This document shows, in pieces, positions 1-7,829 of a DNA stretch of 64,000 nt. Origin of the DNA: Ruminococcus flavefaciens ND2009 (GTDB lineage Bacteria > Bacillota > Clostridia > Oscillospirales > Ruminococcaceae); NCBI RefSeq assembly GCF_000621785.1, contig NZ_JHXI01000010.1, positions 1 through 64,000 on the forward strand, in the 5' to 3' direction. Within the stretch, counting starts at the first letter, position 1, and each line of letters begins with the position of its first letter. The notes below the pieces were generated by a model. That model was not told the DNA's origin and ran no database searches. It worked only from the letters and a program-made list of their open reading frames with translations. A program made the translations under genes and the position numbers.

Positions 1-112
1 ACCCGTCCGCCACTAAGATAATCTAAGTAAACTCAAATTATCTCCGTTCGACTTGCATGTGTTAAGCGTGCCGCCAGCGTTCGTCCTGAGCCAGGATCAA
101 ACTCTTTATTAA
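1..112 (-). rRNA. rrs: 16S ribosomal RNA, 5' end (partial)
   Basis: Read on the minus strand, 95-105 gives the universal 16S start AGAGTTTGATC, followed by CTGGCTCAGGACGAACGCTGG and the ACACATGCAAGTCGAACGG block. Only about the first 110 nucleotides are present; the gene continues beyond position 1. The mature 5' end is placed at about 109-112 by analogy with other bacterial 16S genes. The variable V1 loop is AT-rich, as in many Clostridia. Confidence 0.97.
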
Positions 113-258
113 AGTTGTATATTTAAATCCATCAGGATTTAGATATCGATCCTAATTCATAACGCTTGCGTTATTACTCTTCGTGTTTTTTAAAGTCTTT
201 TCTTGACTTCCCTTTATTCTCATAAAGGAATCTCAAGGGTCGTTACTTTTTTATTCGC

Positions 259-279
259 ATTGTTCAATTTTCAAGATGC
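259..279 (-). promoter_or_regulatory. boxA-like antitermination element in rrn leader
   Basis: On the minus strand the leader contains CATCTTGAAAATTGAACAAT, very like the clostridial rrn leader motif TTTGAAAATTGAACA. It lies between the P2 promoter and the mature 16S end, where a NusB/NusE-binding boxA is expected. Function is inferred from motif and position. Confidence 0.5.
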
Positions 280-313
280 TGTCTTCGCTATCTCTCTTCG
301 AGACAGCTTAACT

Positions 314-342
314 ATTATATCACTTTCCTTCAGGTTTGTCAA
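314..342 (-). promoter_or_regulatory. rrn promoter P2
   Basis: Minus-strand TTGACA (337-342), 17-nt spacer, TATAAT (314-319): a perfect sigma-A consensus about 200 nt before the 16S gene. It is the proximal promoter of a tandem pair. Confidence 0.88.
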
Positions 343-411
343 GCTCTTTTTTCAAATTTCTTTGATTTTTTTCGCTCGTCCGCTTTCGCTTCCCTGTCGG
401 ACAGTAAATAT

Positions 412-440
412 ATTATAACTCTTTTTTAGAATATTGTCAA
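412..440 (-). promoter_or_regulatory. rrn promoter P1
   Basis: Minus-strand TTGACA (435-440), 17-nt spacer, TATAAT (412-417), again a perfect consensus. Together with the promoter at 314-342 it forms the tandem P1/P2 arrangement typical of rRNA operons. Confidence 0.88.
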
Positions 441-504
441 GCATAAACTTTTCAACTTAGCAAAAGTTAAAATGTTGAAAACTAACTATCAGCAGTATTC
501 GTCA

Positions 505-543
505 TATAAAAAGAAAAAGCGCAGCCATATCAGCTGCGCTTTT
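505..543 (-). terminator. Rho-independent terminator after pilin-like gene
   Basis: The minus strand forms AAAAGCGCAGC / GCTGCGCTTTT (533-543 with 515-525) followed by TTTCTTTTT-type U-rich sequence. It lies 10 nt after the stop of the gene at 553-1158 and separates it from the rRNA promoters. Confidence 0.88.
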
Positions 544-552
544 ATAATTTGT

Positions 553-1158
553 TTAGGATAGATTTCCCATCAAAATACTGTCATAGTTATCCATTGAATG
601 TGATCTGATATAATCCCTTGTAGTATCATCAAGGTCGTCCATCATTCTGGGGTATGTTCCTTTATACCTGCCATTCGGCATATCAGAATATACTACAGAT
701 TTAACCTGATAATTATCAACGTAGATCTTGTATACGCCTTCACCGTTATTATTGATGTTATTTATACCATTTTTTAAAGAAGTATCATTCGCCGGACTTG
801 GCTTTGTGTTCTTGATATCCACCGGATCGAGCCTTGTTCCTGTCTTTCCGTCCCAGTAGAAATAGAACTTTCCATCGCCCATATAGATATCTGCCTTGAC
901 CTCATTTTTCTTAGTATCTGATACAGTAGGATCATTTATGATATTAATCAAGGGGCGTTCCTTCATGCTTACTCTTGTGACCTCGGTCTGGCAAGCGTTG
1001 AACACCATCTTAGCCTTGGAATTAGCAGTCCTCTCTCTGGATCTTCTGACAAAATAGCTCCACGAAGGTACTATAATAGCAACAAGGATTCCCATGATAA
1101 CGAGCACGATAATTAGCTCCATCAGGGTAAAACCCTTCTTGGTCTTTTTCGCTTTCAT
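553..1158 (-). CDS. Type IV prepilin-like protein (201 aa)
   Basis: Predicted secreted pilin or minor pilin. The protein starts MKAKKTKKGFTLMELIIVL: a short positive leader, the prepilin peptidase site G|FTLME with Glu at mature position 5, and a hydrophobic helix of about 20 residues. The rest is a polar globular domain with no family I recognise. The start at 1158 is chosen because GGGAGGTG lies just upstream; a longer reading to 1278 would put the class III leader deep inside the protein. It has its own promoter (1193-1221) and terminator (505-543), so it is a single-gene unit. Substrate of PilD encoded at 5347-6228. Whether it is a structural or an accessory pilin is not visible. Confidence 0.85.
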   Translation of the reverse strand: MKAKKTKKGFTLMELIIVLVIMGILVAIIVPSWSYFVRRSRERTANSKAKMVFNACQTEVTRVSMKERPLINIINDPTVSDTKKNEVKADIYMGDGKFYFYWDGKTGTRLDPVDIKNTKPSPANDTSLKNGINNINNNGEGVYKIYVDNYQVKSVVYSDMPNGRYKGTYPRMMDDLDDTTRDYIRSHSMDNYDSILMGNLS

Positions 1159-1192
1159 CGAAATGCACCTCCCAATACAATTCTTCAAATTT

Positions 1193-1221
1193 ATTATATC
1201 AAAAAGCTTGCATTTTGTCAA
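1193..1221 (-). promoter_or_regulatory. Promoter of pilin-like gene 553-1158
   Basis: Minus-strand TTGACA (1216-1221), 17-nt spacer, TATAAT (1193-1198). It sits 35 nt before the start codon at 1158 and after the terminator at 1300-1334, so the gene is transcribed independently. Confidence 0.85.
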
Positions 1222-1299
1222 CACGAAAATCGAAGTCTGATACCAATTTTTACATTGGTTTATTGTGCATTTAGCCAATTATTTTTGCTTCGATTTCTG

Positions 1300-1334
1300 T
1301 AAAAAAATGCTCCTCCCAATTGGAAGGAGCATTC
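1300..1334 (-). terminator. Terminator after major-pilin-like gene
   Basis: Minus-strand hairpin AATGCTCCTtCCAATTGGgAGGAGCATT followed by a run of T (complement of 1301-1307). It lies 40 nt after the stop codon of the gene at 1374-1865. Confidence 0.88.
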
Positions 1335-1373
1335 TTCATTTTAATTCAAGTAGCTTACTGATCGATCAGATCA

Positions 1374-1865
1374 TTATGAAGCAAGCTTCTCAGCTTCCTT
1401 AAGAGCTTCGTCCATCTTGCCGCTGTATTTGCTATAGTTATCAACTGTAACTACGCCGGAAGGAGCTGTACCTGTGTATGTCTTGTCGAGCTGAACTGCT
1501 ACTGCTACGCAAGCGCCACCCTCGCACTTAGATACGAAATCGATCTTAGAAACCTTCTCCATGTAGTTCTTGAGCTTTTTGTCAGAACCAGCAGGTGCTG
1601 CAGTACCTTTTGTAGAGAATGTGATTGTGCCCTTAGCACCATTAACTGCTGTGATATCACTGGATGCCTGATTATTCTCGTCAATTTCGATCAGAGTTGT
1701 GTTGATAGCCTTCTGGAGTGTGCTTGCTGTTGAGTTAGCAGAAGAAACCTTTGACTTCTTAACATAGCCAAGCATTGAAGGAACGAGGATTGCTGCGAGA
1801 ACACCGATGATAGCGATAACAACGATGAGCTCAATAAGTGTAAAACCTTTCTTTGTAGTTTTCAT
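1374..1865 (-). CDS. Type IV pilin, probable major subunit (163 aa)
   Basis: Predicted structural pilin. It begins MKTTKKGFTLIELIVVIAII: six-residue leader, cleavage motif KKG|FTLIE with Glu5, and a classic N-terminal hydrophobic helix continuing GVLAAILVPSMLGYVKKSK. The mature domain of about 135 residues is rich in Thr, Ser, Ala and Lys and has one Cys pair near residues 128-133, which might form a disulphide. The start at 1865 follows AAGGAGGG at ideal spacing. Size, one consensus promoter (1970-1998) and one terminator fit a highly expressed major pilin such as those of clostridial type IV pili. The assignment as major rather than minor pilin is inference. Confidence 0.87.
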   Translation of the reverse strand: MKTTKKGFTLIELIVVIAIIGVLAAILVPSMLGYVKKSKVSSANSTASTLQKAINTTLIEIDENNQASSDITAVNGAKGTITFSTKGTAAPAGSDKKLKNYMEKVSKIDFVSKCEGGACVAVAVQLDKTYTGTAPSGVVTVDNYSKYSGKMDEALKEAEKLAS

Positions 1866-1969
1866 AAGAAAACCCTCCTTAATAATATAGATTTGTGAAA
1901 GCATCTTAACTTTCACTCGATTTTTGGGTTCGGGATTTTTTTAACTCCCTTTCCCTTCCCTGTGATTAT

Positions 1970-1998
1970 AGTATACCACCTTATTCACATAATGTCAA
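1970..1998 (-). promoter_or_regulatory. Promoter of major-pilin-like gene
   Basis: Minus-strand TTGACA (1993-1998), 17-nt spacer, TATACT (1970-1975). It leaves a leader of about 100 nt before the ATG at 1865. I see no c-di-GMP riboswitch motif in that leader. Confidence 0.85.
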
Positions 1999-2299
1999 CA
2001 CTTTTTGAAAAAAAAATCCATATCTCAAGGCAGTTTTTACATTAGAACGGTGAATAGGCATTTATTTTTTAGGGTTTTCGTCGAATTGCACAAGAATCTG
2101 TGAATAATGTAATTGATTTAGCTTGTTTTTGTTATATTCACAGTCAACTATACTTTTTGTATAGGGGTATTTTGCTTCATATATGCCCTTTTTTGAGTCC
2201 GTTTTCAAGAAAATTTTCCTTGAAATTCATGATTTTTATCTTTGAATTTTTGTCCGGGGATCATTTTTTTAGCTCTCTCATCACCGGAGCTGTACTACG
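1999..2299. other. AT-rich intergenic stretch, nothing recognised
   Basis: About 300 nt between the pilin promoter and the pilT terminator. It is strongly AT-rich with several T runs. I find no RNA gene, repeat or convincing coding frame here. Confidence 0.5.
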
Positions 2300-2341
2300 T
2301 CCTGTAAAAGTAAAGACCGCCGGACTTGTGTCCGACGGTCC
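2300..2341 (-). terminator. Terminator after pilT
   Basis: Minus-strand stem GACCGTCGGA / TCCGGCGGTC (2331-2340 with 2315-2324) followed by TTTACTTTTA. It lies about 20 nt after the pilT stop and closes the pilB-pilT transcript. Confidence 0.8.
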
Positions 2342-2361
2342 TGAATGTACTTTACAGTTTA

Positions 2362-3492
2362 TCAGCCCTGCATTCCGTTGTTGGGCATTTGAGGCTGCAT
2401 ACCGCCTCTCATTCCGCCTCCGCCGATCTGTGCGAGGAAACGATAGAATTCCTGCTTGTCGAGGCACTTCTCAAGCGCATCGACCTCGTTGATAACGTTC
2501 TTTGCAACAAGTCTTGCAAGCTCCATATCCAGAGACATCATGCCCTGCTGCTTACCTGTCTGGATAGCAGACTGAACAAGGTGGATCTTGTTATCACGGA
2601 TCATTGCCGAGATAGCGTCTGTACAGTTAAGGATCTCCATTACGGCGATACGTCCTGTACCGTCCTTCTTGGGGATAAGTGTCTGAGAAATTACGGCAAC
2701 CAGGTTGTTAGCCAGCTGAGTTCTGATCTGCTGCTGCTGGTGCTCGGGGTAAACGTCGATGATACGGTTGATTGTATCGGCTGCTGATGTGGTATGAAGT
2801 GTTGACATAACGAGATGTCCTGTTTCGGCAGCGGTTACGGCAGCCTGGATAGTCTCGAAGTCACGCATTTCTCCTACGAGGATAACATCGGGGTCCTCAC
2901 GGAGAGCAGCTCTCAGTGCCAGAGCGAAGTTTTCAACGTCATCGCCGATCTCTCTCTGGTTTACCATACATCTCTTATGCTCGTGAACATACTCGATAGG
3001 ATCCTCTACAGTGATAACGTGAGCACTTCTGTTAAGGTTAACGAAGTCGATCATAGCTGCAAGGGTAGTTGACTTACCTGAACCGGTAGGGCCTGTTACG
3101 AGAACAAGTCCACGGGGACGCATAGCGAAGTCAGCAAGTATCGGGGGAAGTCCCAGATCCTCAAGAGTAGGGATATCGTTTCTCAGAAGACGGATAGCGA
3201 TAGCGGGCTTGCCCTTCTGGAAGTATACGTTTACACGGTGACGGTAGCCGCTTCTTGTTGTGAATGAGAAGTCGGTATCGTGGTGGTTGTTTACGCTTGT
3301 CTGCTGAGCGTCGTTAGTCATCTGATGAACGATGTTGAGTATTTCCTCCTCGTCCATTTCGGGGTACTGTGAACGCATAGTTCTGAGTGTACCGTTAAGA
3401 CGTACAACAGGAGCGATCCTGTCTGTGAAGTGAAGGTCAGAACAGCCGAGGAGTCTTACCTCGTCCAGTATTCTATGAATTTCGATTGCCAT
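2362..3492 (-). CDS. pilT: Type IV pilus retraction ATPase PilT
   Basis: Cytoplasmic hexameric ATPase that powers pilus retraction (twitching). Seen: Walker A GPTGSGKST at residues 133-141, Walker B region DVILVGEMRD near 205, and the His box HLVMSTLHTTSAADTI. At 376 residues it has normal PilT length apart from a Gly/Met/Gln-rich tail (GGGGMRGGMQPQMP). It lacks the N-terminal MshEN domain and the tetracysteine motif of PilB, which supports PilT over PilB. It starts at 3492 with an upstream GGGAGG site, 33 nt after pilB, so the two ATPases are co-transcribed. The presence of PilT implies retractile pili, relevant for attachment to plant fibre. Confidence 0.95.
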   Translation of the reverse strand: MAIEIHRILDEVRLLGCSDLHFTDRIAPVVRLNGTLRTMRSQYPEMDEEEILNIVHQMTNDAQQTSVNNHHDTDFSFTTRSGYRHRVNVYFQKGKPAIAIRLLRNDIPTLEDLGLPPILADFAMRPRGLVLVTGPTGSGKSTTLAAMIDFVNLNRSAHVITVEDPIEYVHEHKRCMVNQREIGDDVENFALALRAALREDPDVILVGEMRDFETIQAAVTAAETGHLVMSTLHTTSAADTINRIIDVYPEHQQQQIRTQLANNLVAVISQTLIPKKDGTGRIAVMEILNCTDAISAMIRDNKIHLVQSAIQTGKQQGMMSLDMELARLVAKNVINEVDALEKCLDKQEFYRFLAQIGGGGMRGGMQPQMPNNGMQG

Positions 3493-3525
3493 ATTAATTA
3501 TCCTCCCTAATTAGGTGCAAAGCCA

Positions 3526-5208
3526 TTATACTGTATATGTAGCTCTTACAAGCTCGTCGATAGATGTTTCGCCAGCCTGTACAAGCTCGGCAGCATTATC
3601 ACGGAGAAGCTTTGTTCCCTGTTCCTTAGCAGCCTTTTCGATCTCTTCCTTAGTACCGCCGCCTGCGATGATGGAAGAAACCTTTGTTGTACAGTGAATG
3701 ATCTCATGGATAGCAGTTCTTCCTCTGTAGCCTGTATTATTGCAGGCAGGGCATCCGCCTGCGTCATAGATCTGTATAGAGTGATCCAGACCCATAAGAT
3801 CATTTTCCTCGGGAGTTGTCATTCTGGGCTTCTTACACTCGGGGCAGAGTACCTTAACGAGTCGCTGAGCGATAACACCGATAAGTGAAGTAGCGACCAT
3901 GTAGGGAGCAACGCCCATATCAACCAGACGGACAACTGTGGATGCAGCGTCGTTGGTATGAAGTGTGGAGAGAACCAGATGTCCTGTGATAGCGGCACGG
4001 ATACCGATGTCAGCTGTCTCGGTATCACGCATCTCACCGATCATTACTACGTCAGGGTCCTGACGGAGGATAGAACGGAGGGCTGCGGCGAATGTCATGC
4101 CGGCCTTCATGTTAACCTGACACTGGTTGATTCCGTCGATAGCCTTTTCGACAGGGTCCTCAACTGTTACGACGTTTACGTTAGGCTTGGCGATCTCACC
4201 GAGAGCCGCGTAAAGTGTAGTAGTTTTACCGGAACCGGTAGGTCCTGTTACGAGGATAACGCCGTGAGGAACTCTCAGCATCGACTCGAACAGTGTATAG
4301 TTATAATCGGACATACCCAGATCCGTGATCTTACGGAGGGCGATCTGTCCTGTTGAAAGAATTCGGATAACGATCTTTTCACCGTGTACCATAGGAAGTG
4401 AAGATACACGGACGTCAAGAGTTGTTCCGTCAACGACCTGTGTGAAACGGCCGTCCTGAGGGATTCTCTTCTCAGCGATGTTCATGCCGCTGATAAGCTT
4501 GAAACGTGTGGTCAGCGCGCTGTGTACCGCACTGGAGATATTCATGAGCTCTACGAGGTCGCCGTTTACACGGATACGTATTCTTGTATACTTGTCGAAG
4601 GGCTCGATATGTATATCGGTAGCGTCTGCTCTGTATGAGTTTTCTACGATAGTAGTAGCAAGCTTAACGATAGGAGCGCTTTCAACTCTGTCCTTGGACT
4701 CAAGGTCAGCCTCGCTCATCTCACCAAGGTCGCCGCCCATCTGGCTAACGCCCTCAAGAACGCTGTCAACGTTCTGCATTGAGTAGCACTTACCGATGGC
4801 CTTGTTGATAGCCGATGTAGTAGCAAGTACAGGAACTGTATCCATACCTGTGGATACCTTGATGTCCTCAAGAACGATGAAGTTTACAGGATCGTTTGTA
4901 GCGACTGTGAGACGCTTGCCCTGTACGTTGATAGCGATTACCGTATGCTTTCTTGCAAGAGCCTCGGGAACCATCTGTACAGCTTCTGTATTGATCTCGA
5001 CATTGTCAAGGTCAACGTACTGAACTCTCAGGTTTCCTGCCAGTGCCTTAGCGAAGTTGACTTCAGACATGAAGCCCAGCTCAACTACAACGTCGCCGAA
5101 TTTCTTGGAACCGTTGGATGCTTTCTGGGCGTCAAGGACCTGCTGAAGCTGTTCGCTGGTGATCAGCCCTTGATTGACTAAGTAGTCACCAATTCTCTCG
5201 TTTCTCAT
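3526..5208 (-). CDS. pilB: Type IV pilus assembly ATPase PilB (GspE/PulE family)
   Basis: Cytoplasmic ATPase that drives pilus extension. Domains in order: an N-terminal MshEN (T2SSE_N) region with two imperfect motifs, RIGDYLVNQGLITSEQL (residues 5-21) and FGDVVVELGFMSEVNF (37-52), a middle N2 domain, then the RecA-like core with Walker A GPTGSGKTTT at 322-331, Walker B MIGEMRDTE and His box HLVLSTLHTNDA. A zinc-type tetracysteine motif follows (CPEC...CPAC). MshEN domains of this pattern bind c-di-GMP in other bacteria, so pilus extension may respond to that messenger. The start at 5208 is chosen for CGGAGG; it gives 560 residues, the usual length. It is divergent from pilD. Confidence 0.95.
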   Translation of the reverse strand: MRNERIGDYLVNQGLITSEQLQQVLDAQKASNGSKKFGDVVVELGFMSEVNFAKALAGNLRVQYVDLDNVEINTEAVQMVPEALARKHTVIAINVQGKRLTVATNDPVNFIVLEDIKVSTGMDTVPVLATTSAINKAIGKCYSMQNVDSVLEGVSQMGGDLGEMSEADLESKDRVESAPIVKLATTIVENSYRADATDIHIEPFDKYTRIRIRVNGDLVELMNISSAVHSALTTRFKLISGMNIAEKRIPQDGRFTQVVDGTTLDVRVSSLPMVHGEKIVIRILSTGQIALRKITDLGMSDYNYTLFESMLRVPHGVILVTGPTGSGKTTTLYAALGEIAKPNVNVVTVEDPVEKAIDGINQCQVNMKAGMTFAAALRSILRQDPDVVMIGEMRDTETADIGIRAAITGHLVLSTLHTNDAASTVVRLVDMGVAPYMVATSLIGVIAQRLVKVLCPECKKPRMTTPEENDLMGLDHSIQIYDAGGCPACNNTGYRGRTAIHEIIHCTTKVSSIIAGGGTKEEIEKAAKEQGTKLLRDNAAELVQAGETSIDELVRATYTV

Positions 5209-5277
5209 AAAAAACCTCCGCTTATTTTCTGAACACATTCTGCATCCGTCGTACAGATATGTATTCTAAAATTTTAC

Positions 5278-5305
5278 TTGAATTTTCCATAATATATGTT
5301 ATAAT
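5278..5305 (+). promoter_or_regulatory. Promoter of pilD
   Basis: TTGAAT (5278-5283), 16-nt spacer, TATAAT (5300-5305), followed 42 nt later by the pilD start. The 138-nt divergent gap must also hold the pilB promoter; I see only weak candidates for it on the minus strand. Confidence 0.65.
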
Positions 5306-5346
5306 AATATTATGTACATTAATAATAATGAAGGAGGGGTAAAATC

Positions 5347-6228
5347 ATGTTCGGATTTGAAGATATGCTCCATAGTGAATTTACCGAGCTGCCATTCAAG
5401 ATCATGTTTTACGTCGTAATTTTCCTGTTCGGCATCTGTATCGGAAGCTTTCTCAACGTCGTCATTCTCAGGCTCCCCGCGGGCGAGTCGATACTCGGCA
5501 TAGGGGGCTCCAAGGAGGAGAAAGAAAGGGCTTCCCACTGTATGACCTGCGGAGCCAAGATCAGACCCATTGATCTGATACCTGTTTTCAGCTGGCTGAT
5601 GCTGAGGGGAAAATGTCACAGCTGCGGTCAGAAGATCTCACCGCGTTATCCCATAGTCGAATCCCTTAACGGAATACTCTATGTTCTGACGTTCGCTGTT
5701 CTGGATATAAATGTTAAATCCATAATAACCTGCGTTCTCATGTCTTTCCTTATTGTAATAGGATTCATTGACTGGGATACCAAGGATATATATGTCAGCA
5801 TGGTAGCTGTCATACTTATTCTTGCAGTTCCGCTCCATCTCTTTTACTCAAGGGAGAACGGAGATGTCACACTGAAGAGCCGCATCATCGGAGCTTTTGT
5901 TATCAGCGTCCCCTTTTTCCTTATCGGAGAGCTCAGCCGCCCCATCATCAGAAAGAAGTTTGATGAAGACTTCCGGGCTATAGAGCTGGGTGACAGTATG
6001 CTGATGTTCGCTGCGGGAGCGTTCCTCGGAACACAAGCTGTTATCGTTTCAACATTTATCGGTATTATCGTTGCCGCCGTCGGCGGTATCATCGTCAAGG
6101 CAGTGACCAAGGATTCAAAGTTTGCATTCGGTCCCTTCCTTGCGATCGGAATTGCTATCGGATCTCTGTGGGGCTCTCAGATAGCTCAGTGGTATCTGAG
6201 CATTCCCGAAAGACTCAGTGGTCAGTGA
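5347..6228 (+). CDS. pilD: Prepilin peptidase PilD (A24 aspartic protease)
   Basis: Integral membrane enzyme that cleaves the class III leaders of the pilins in this window and methylates their new N-terminus. Seen: N-terminal segment CIGSFLNVVILRLP, the cytoplasmic four-cysteine zinc motif (MTCGAKIRPIDLIP ... RGKCHSCGQKISPRYPIVE), then multiple membrane segments with the two catalytic aspartates in IGFIDWDTKDI and IELGDSMLM, the second being a GxGD-like site read here as ELGD. At 293 residues it is of ordinary length. The start at 5347 has AAGGAGGGG upstream. It is the only pilus gene here on the plus strand, with its own promoter and terminator. Confidence 0.94.
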   Translation: MFGFEDMLHSEFTELPFKIMFYVVIFLFGICIGSFLNVVILRLPAGESILGIGGSKEEKERASHCMTCGAKIRPIDLIPVFSWLMLRGKCHSCGQKISPRYPIVESLNGILYVLTFAVLDINVKSIITCVLMSFLIVIGFIDWDTKDIYVSMVAVILILAVPLHLFYSRENGDVTLKSRIIGAFVISVPFFLIGELSRPIIRKKFDEDFRAIELGDSMLMFAAGAFLGTQAVIVSTFIGIIVAAVGGIIVKAVTKDSKFAFGPFLAIGIAIGSLWGSQIAQWYLSIPERLSGQ

Positions 6229-6252
6229 TCCTGAAAAAGAAAATAATAAGTA

Positions 6253-6287
6253 CAGGCAGCAGCATTGAACTGCTGCCTGTTTTTTTA
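6253..6287 (+). terminator. Terminator after pilD
   Basis: CAGGCAGCAG (6253-6262) / CTGCTGCCTG (6270-6279) followed by TTTTTTT. It lies between convergent genes, and its stem could also terminate the pilus operon on the minus strand, although that side has no strong T run. Confidence 0.9.
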
Positions 6288-6291
6288 CTTA

Positions 6292-7305
6292 TTAGCTGTT
6301 TCTTATCTCGTCTGTATAGGCGTAGATAAAATAAATATCGTTATTGAAGTCAATGGTCTTGGTTGCGCGTGTATCGTCATAGGAAATACCCAGACAACCA
6401 GGGTTGCCCCAAACTATACTTGGATCCTGAACATAAATATCATTTGTAGCGGGATCCTTATACGGTCTGGGAAGACCTTGCAGCTTACCAGGTTTATGCT
6501 CAGCCCTGTGAGAGATGTTTGTCAGAGGAAGAGTAGCTATCTGAAGCGCTACAGGATCAGCAAATGCTCTGTAGGTATATGAACCTGCATTAACATCAAT
6601 AGATCCGCCTGTCTTCTTATCAAGGACAATACTTAGTGAAAGATTAAATGCAGCTATATTAGCACCTTCGTTATCCTTATCGTTCTTGAGAGCACGGTAA
6701 ACCTCGCCCTTGGAATCAGAGGCGCCCGAAGGAGTAGCTACAGGAACCAGTGTTGTTGAACCAAGCGCATAACTGAAGTTATATGCTGAGTCCTTTGATG
6801 TGAAAAACGCATCATTGAGCATAAGCTCCTGGGTGGGGTTAACAGAGGTAGGTATAGTCTGATCTGACTTGAACTCATATACTCTGTCAGTGATCTGTCC
6901 CTGAGGAATTGTGCCGTCCGCATTGTTCAGAAGTCTCATAATATGGATCGATCCCTTGAGAGGAACGACGTCCTTACCGTTATAACCAACGGTCTGATCC
7001 CAGTGAGCCTTGCGGAAATTCTCTGCCCATATGGCAAGATCTGTTTCTTCAAATTTTCCGTTACCGTCAAGATCAAGATTGTCTGATGTTGCGACCTCCA
7101 GATCCTCTGCATATTCAAGTCTTCCCTGAACATAGGTCTGGATATTGTTTGCATAGGCATAGGTCTTCTCTGAGAGCGTAGTATTTCTGTACATTCTCGT
7201 TACAGGCTGAGTGATCATCATCGCGCCCAGCAGCAGTATTGAGAATATAGCCATTACTATGATAAGCTCTATGAGAGTAAAACCCTTTTTAGTTTTTCTG
7301 TTCAT
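6292..7305 (-). CDS. Prepilin-type minor pilin, GspJ/PilW-like (337 aa)
   Basis: Predicted minor pilin for priming or tip assembly. It starts MNRKTKKGFTLIELIIVMAI with a class III leader and Glu5, then a hydrophobic helix (FSILLLGAMM). The mature domain is large (about 320 residues) and contains an Asp-rich stretch (LDLDGNGKFEETDLAIW) that resembles a calcium-loop, an observation only. Starting at 7305 places AGGAGG at ideal spacing; an ATG at 7323 overlapping the upstream stop is the alternative. It is last in the operon begun by pilC. Size and position resemble GspJ or PilW type subunits; the family assignment is inferred from architecture. Confidence 0.8.
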   Translation of the reverse strand: MNRKTKKGFTLIELIIVMAIFSILLLGAMMITQPVTRMYRNTTLSEKTYAYANNIQTYVQGRLEYAEDLEVATSDNLDLDGNGKFEETDLAIWAENFRKAHWDQTVGYNGKDVVPLKGSIHIMRLLNNADGTIPQGQITDRVYEFKSDQTIPTSVNPTQELMLNDAFFTSKDSAYNFSYALGSTTLVPVATPSGASDSKGEVYRALKNDKDNEGANIAAFNLSLSIVLDKKTGGSIDVNAGSYTYRAFADPVALQIATLPLTNISHRAEHKPGKLQGLPRPYKDPATNDIYVQDPSIVWGNPGCLGISYDDTRATKTIDFNNDIYFIYAYTDEIRNS

Positions 7306-7319
7306 ATCCGCACCTCCTG

Positions 7320-7814
7320 TCATGGACCCGCAGGAGCTGTAGTAGCAGGGATGATCTCTACGAACTCAAGGTTAAGATCACCGTTAGCACGCTTCTTGTA
7401 AGCATCTACCTCTTCAGGTGTTTTGAACTGATCTGTGATGATGCTTTCAGTCTCGTACTTTTCGCAGTCAAGGACTACCTTATCGCCCTTGTTATACTGA
7501 CCCTGCTTGAGCTCTGTTTCACCCTTGGCATTTACCTCAGGATAATAGAATGTACCAGAAGCCTGATCCTGTTCTATTGTAATAGTGAGAGGGGTTTTGC
7601 CAAGAGTACCGCCGCCCTCTTTGTTTGTGATATGATTTGCCGCATAAGGCGACTCTACAACGATCTTATTCTTGAGATTGTTCGTTGCCTTTGTAGTATT
7701 ATCGATGTGAGTACCGACCAGGACGAGCAAGCCGCCCATTATTGCGAAGATCGCGATCGAGATGATCATCTCGATCAGAGTCATGCCCTTGAGCTTTTTT
7801 CTGCTTTTTTTCAT
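7320..7814 (-). CDS. Prepilin-type minor pilin (164 aa)
   Basis: Begins MKKSRKKLKGMTLIEMIISIAIF: long basic leader, cleavage site G|MTLIE with Met instead of Phe at mature position 1 and Glu at 5, then a hydrophobic helix. The mature domain is about 150 residues without a recognisable fold and ends in a Thr/Ala/Pro tail. RBS AAAGGAGG precedes the start at 7814. It lies 15 nt from both neighbours, in the cluster of minor pilins downstream of pilO. GspH/GspI-like size suggests a pseudopilin role; this is inference. Confidence 0.8.
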   Translation of the reverse strand: MKKSRKKLKGMTLIEMIISIAIFAIMGGLLVLVGTHIDNTTKATNNLKNKIVVESPYAANHITNKEGGGTLGKTPLTITIEQDQASGTFYYPEVNAKGETELKQGQYNKGDKVVLDCEKYETESIITDQFKTPEEVDAYKKRANGDLNLEFVEIIPATTAPAGP

Positions 7815-7829
7815 AAGAACATTCCTCCT

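Noticed and set aside
1..112. Start of a tRNA or other RNA before the 16S gene
   Set aside because: Only the 16S 5' end and its leader are visible; no cloverleaf-like sequence lies between the promoters and the 16S gene.
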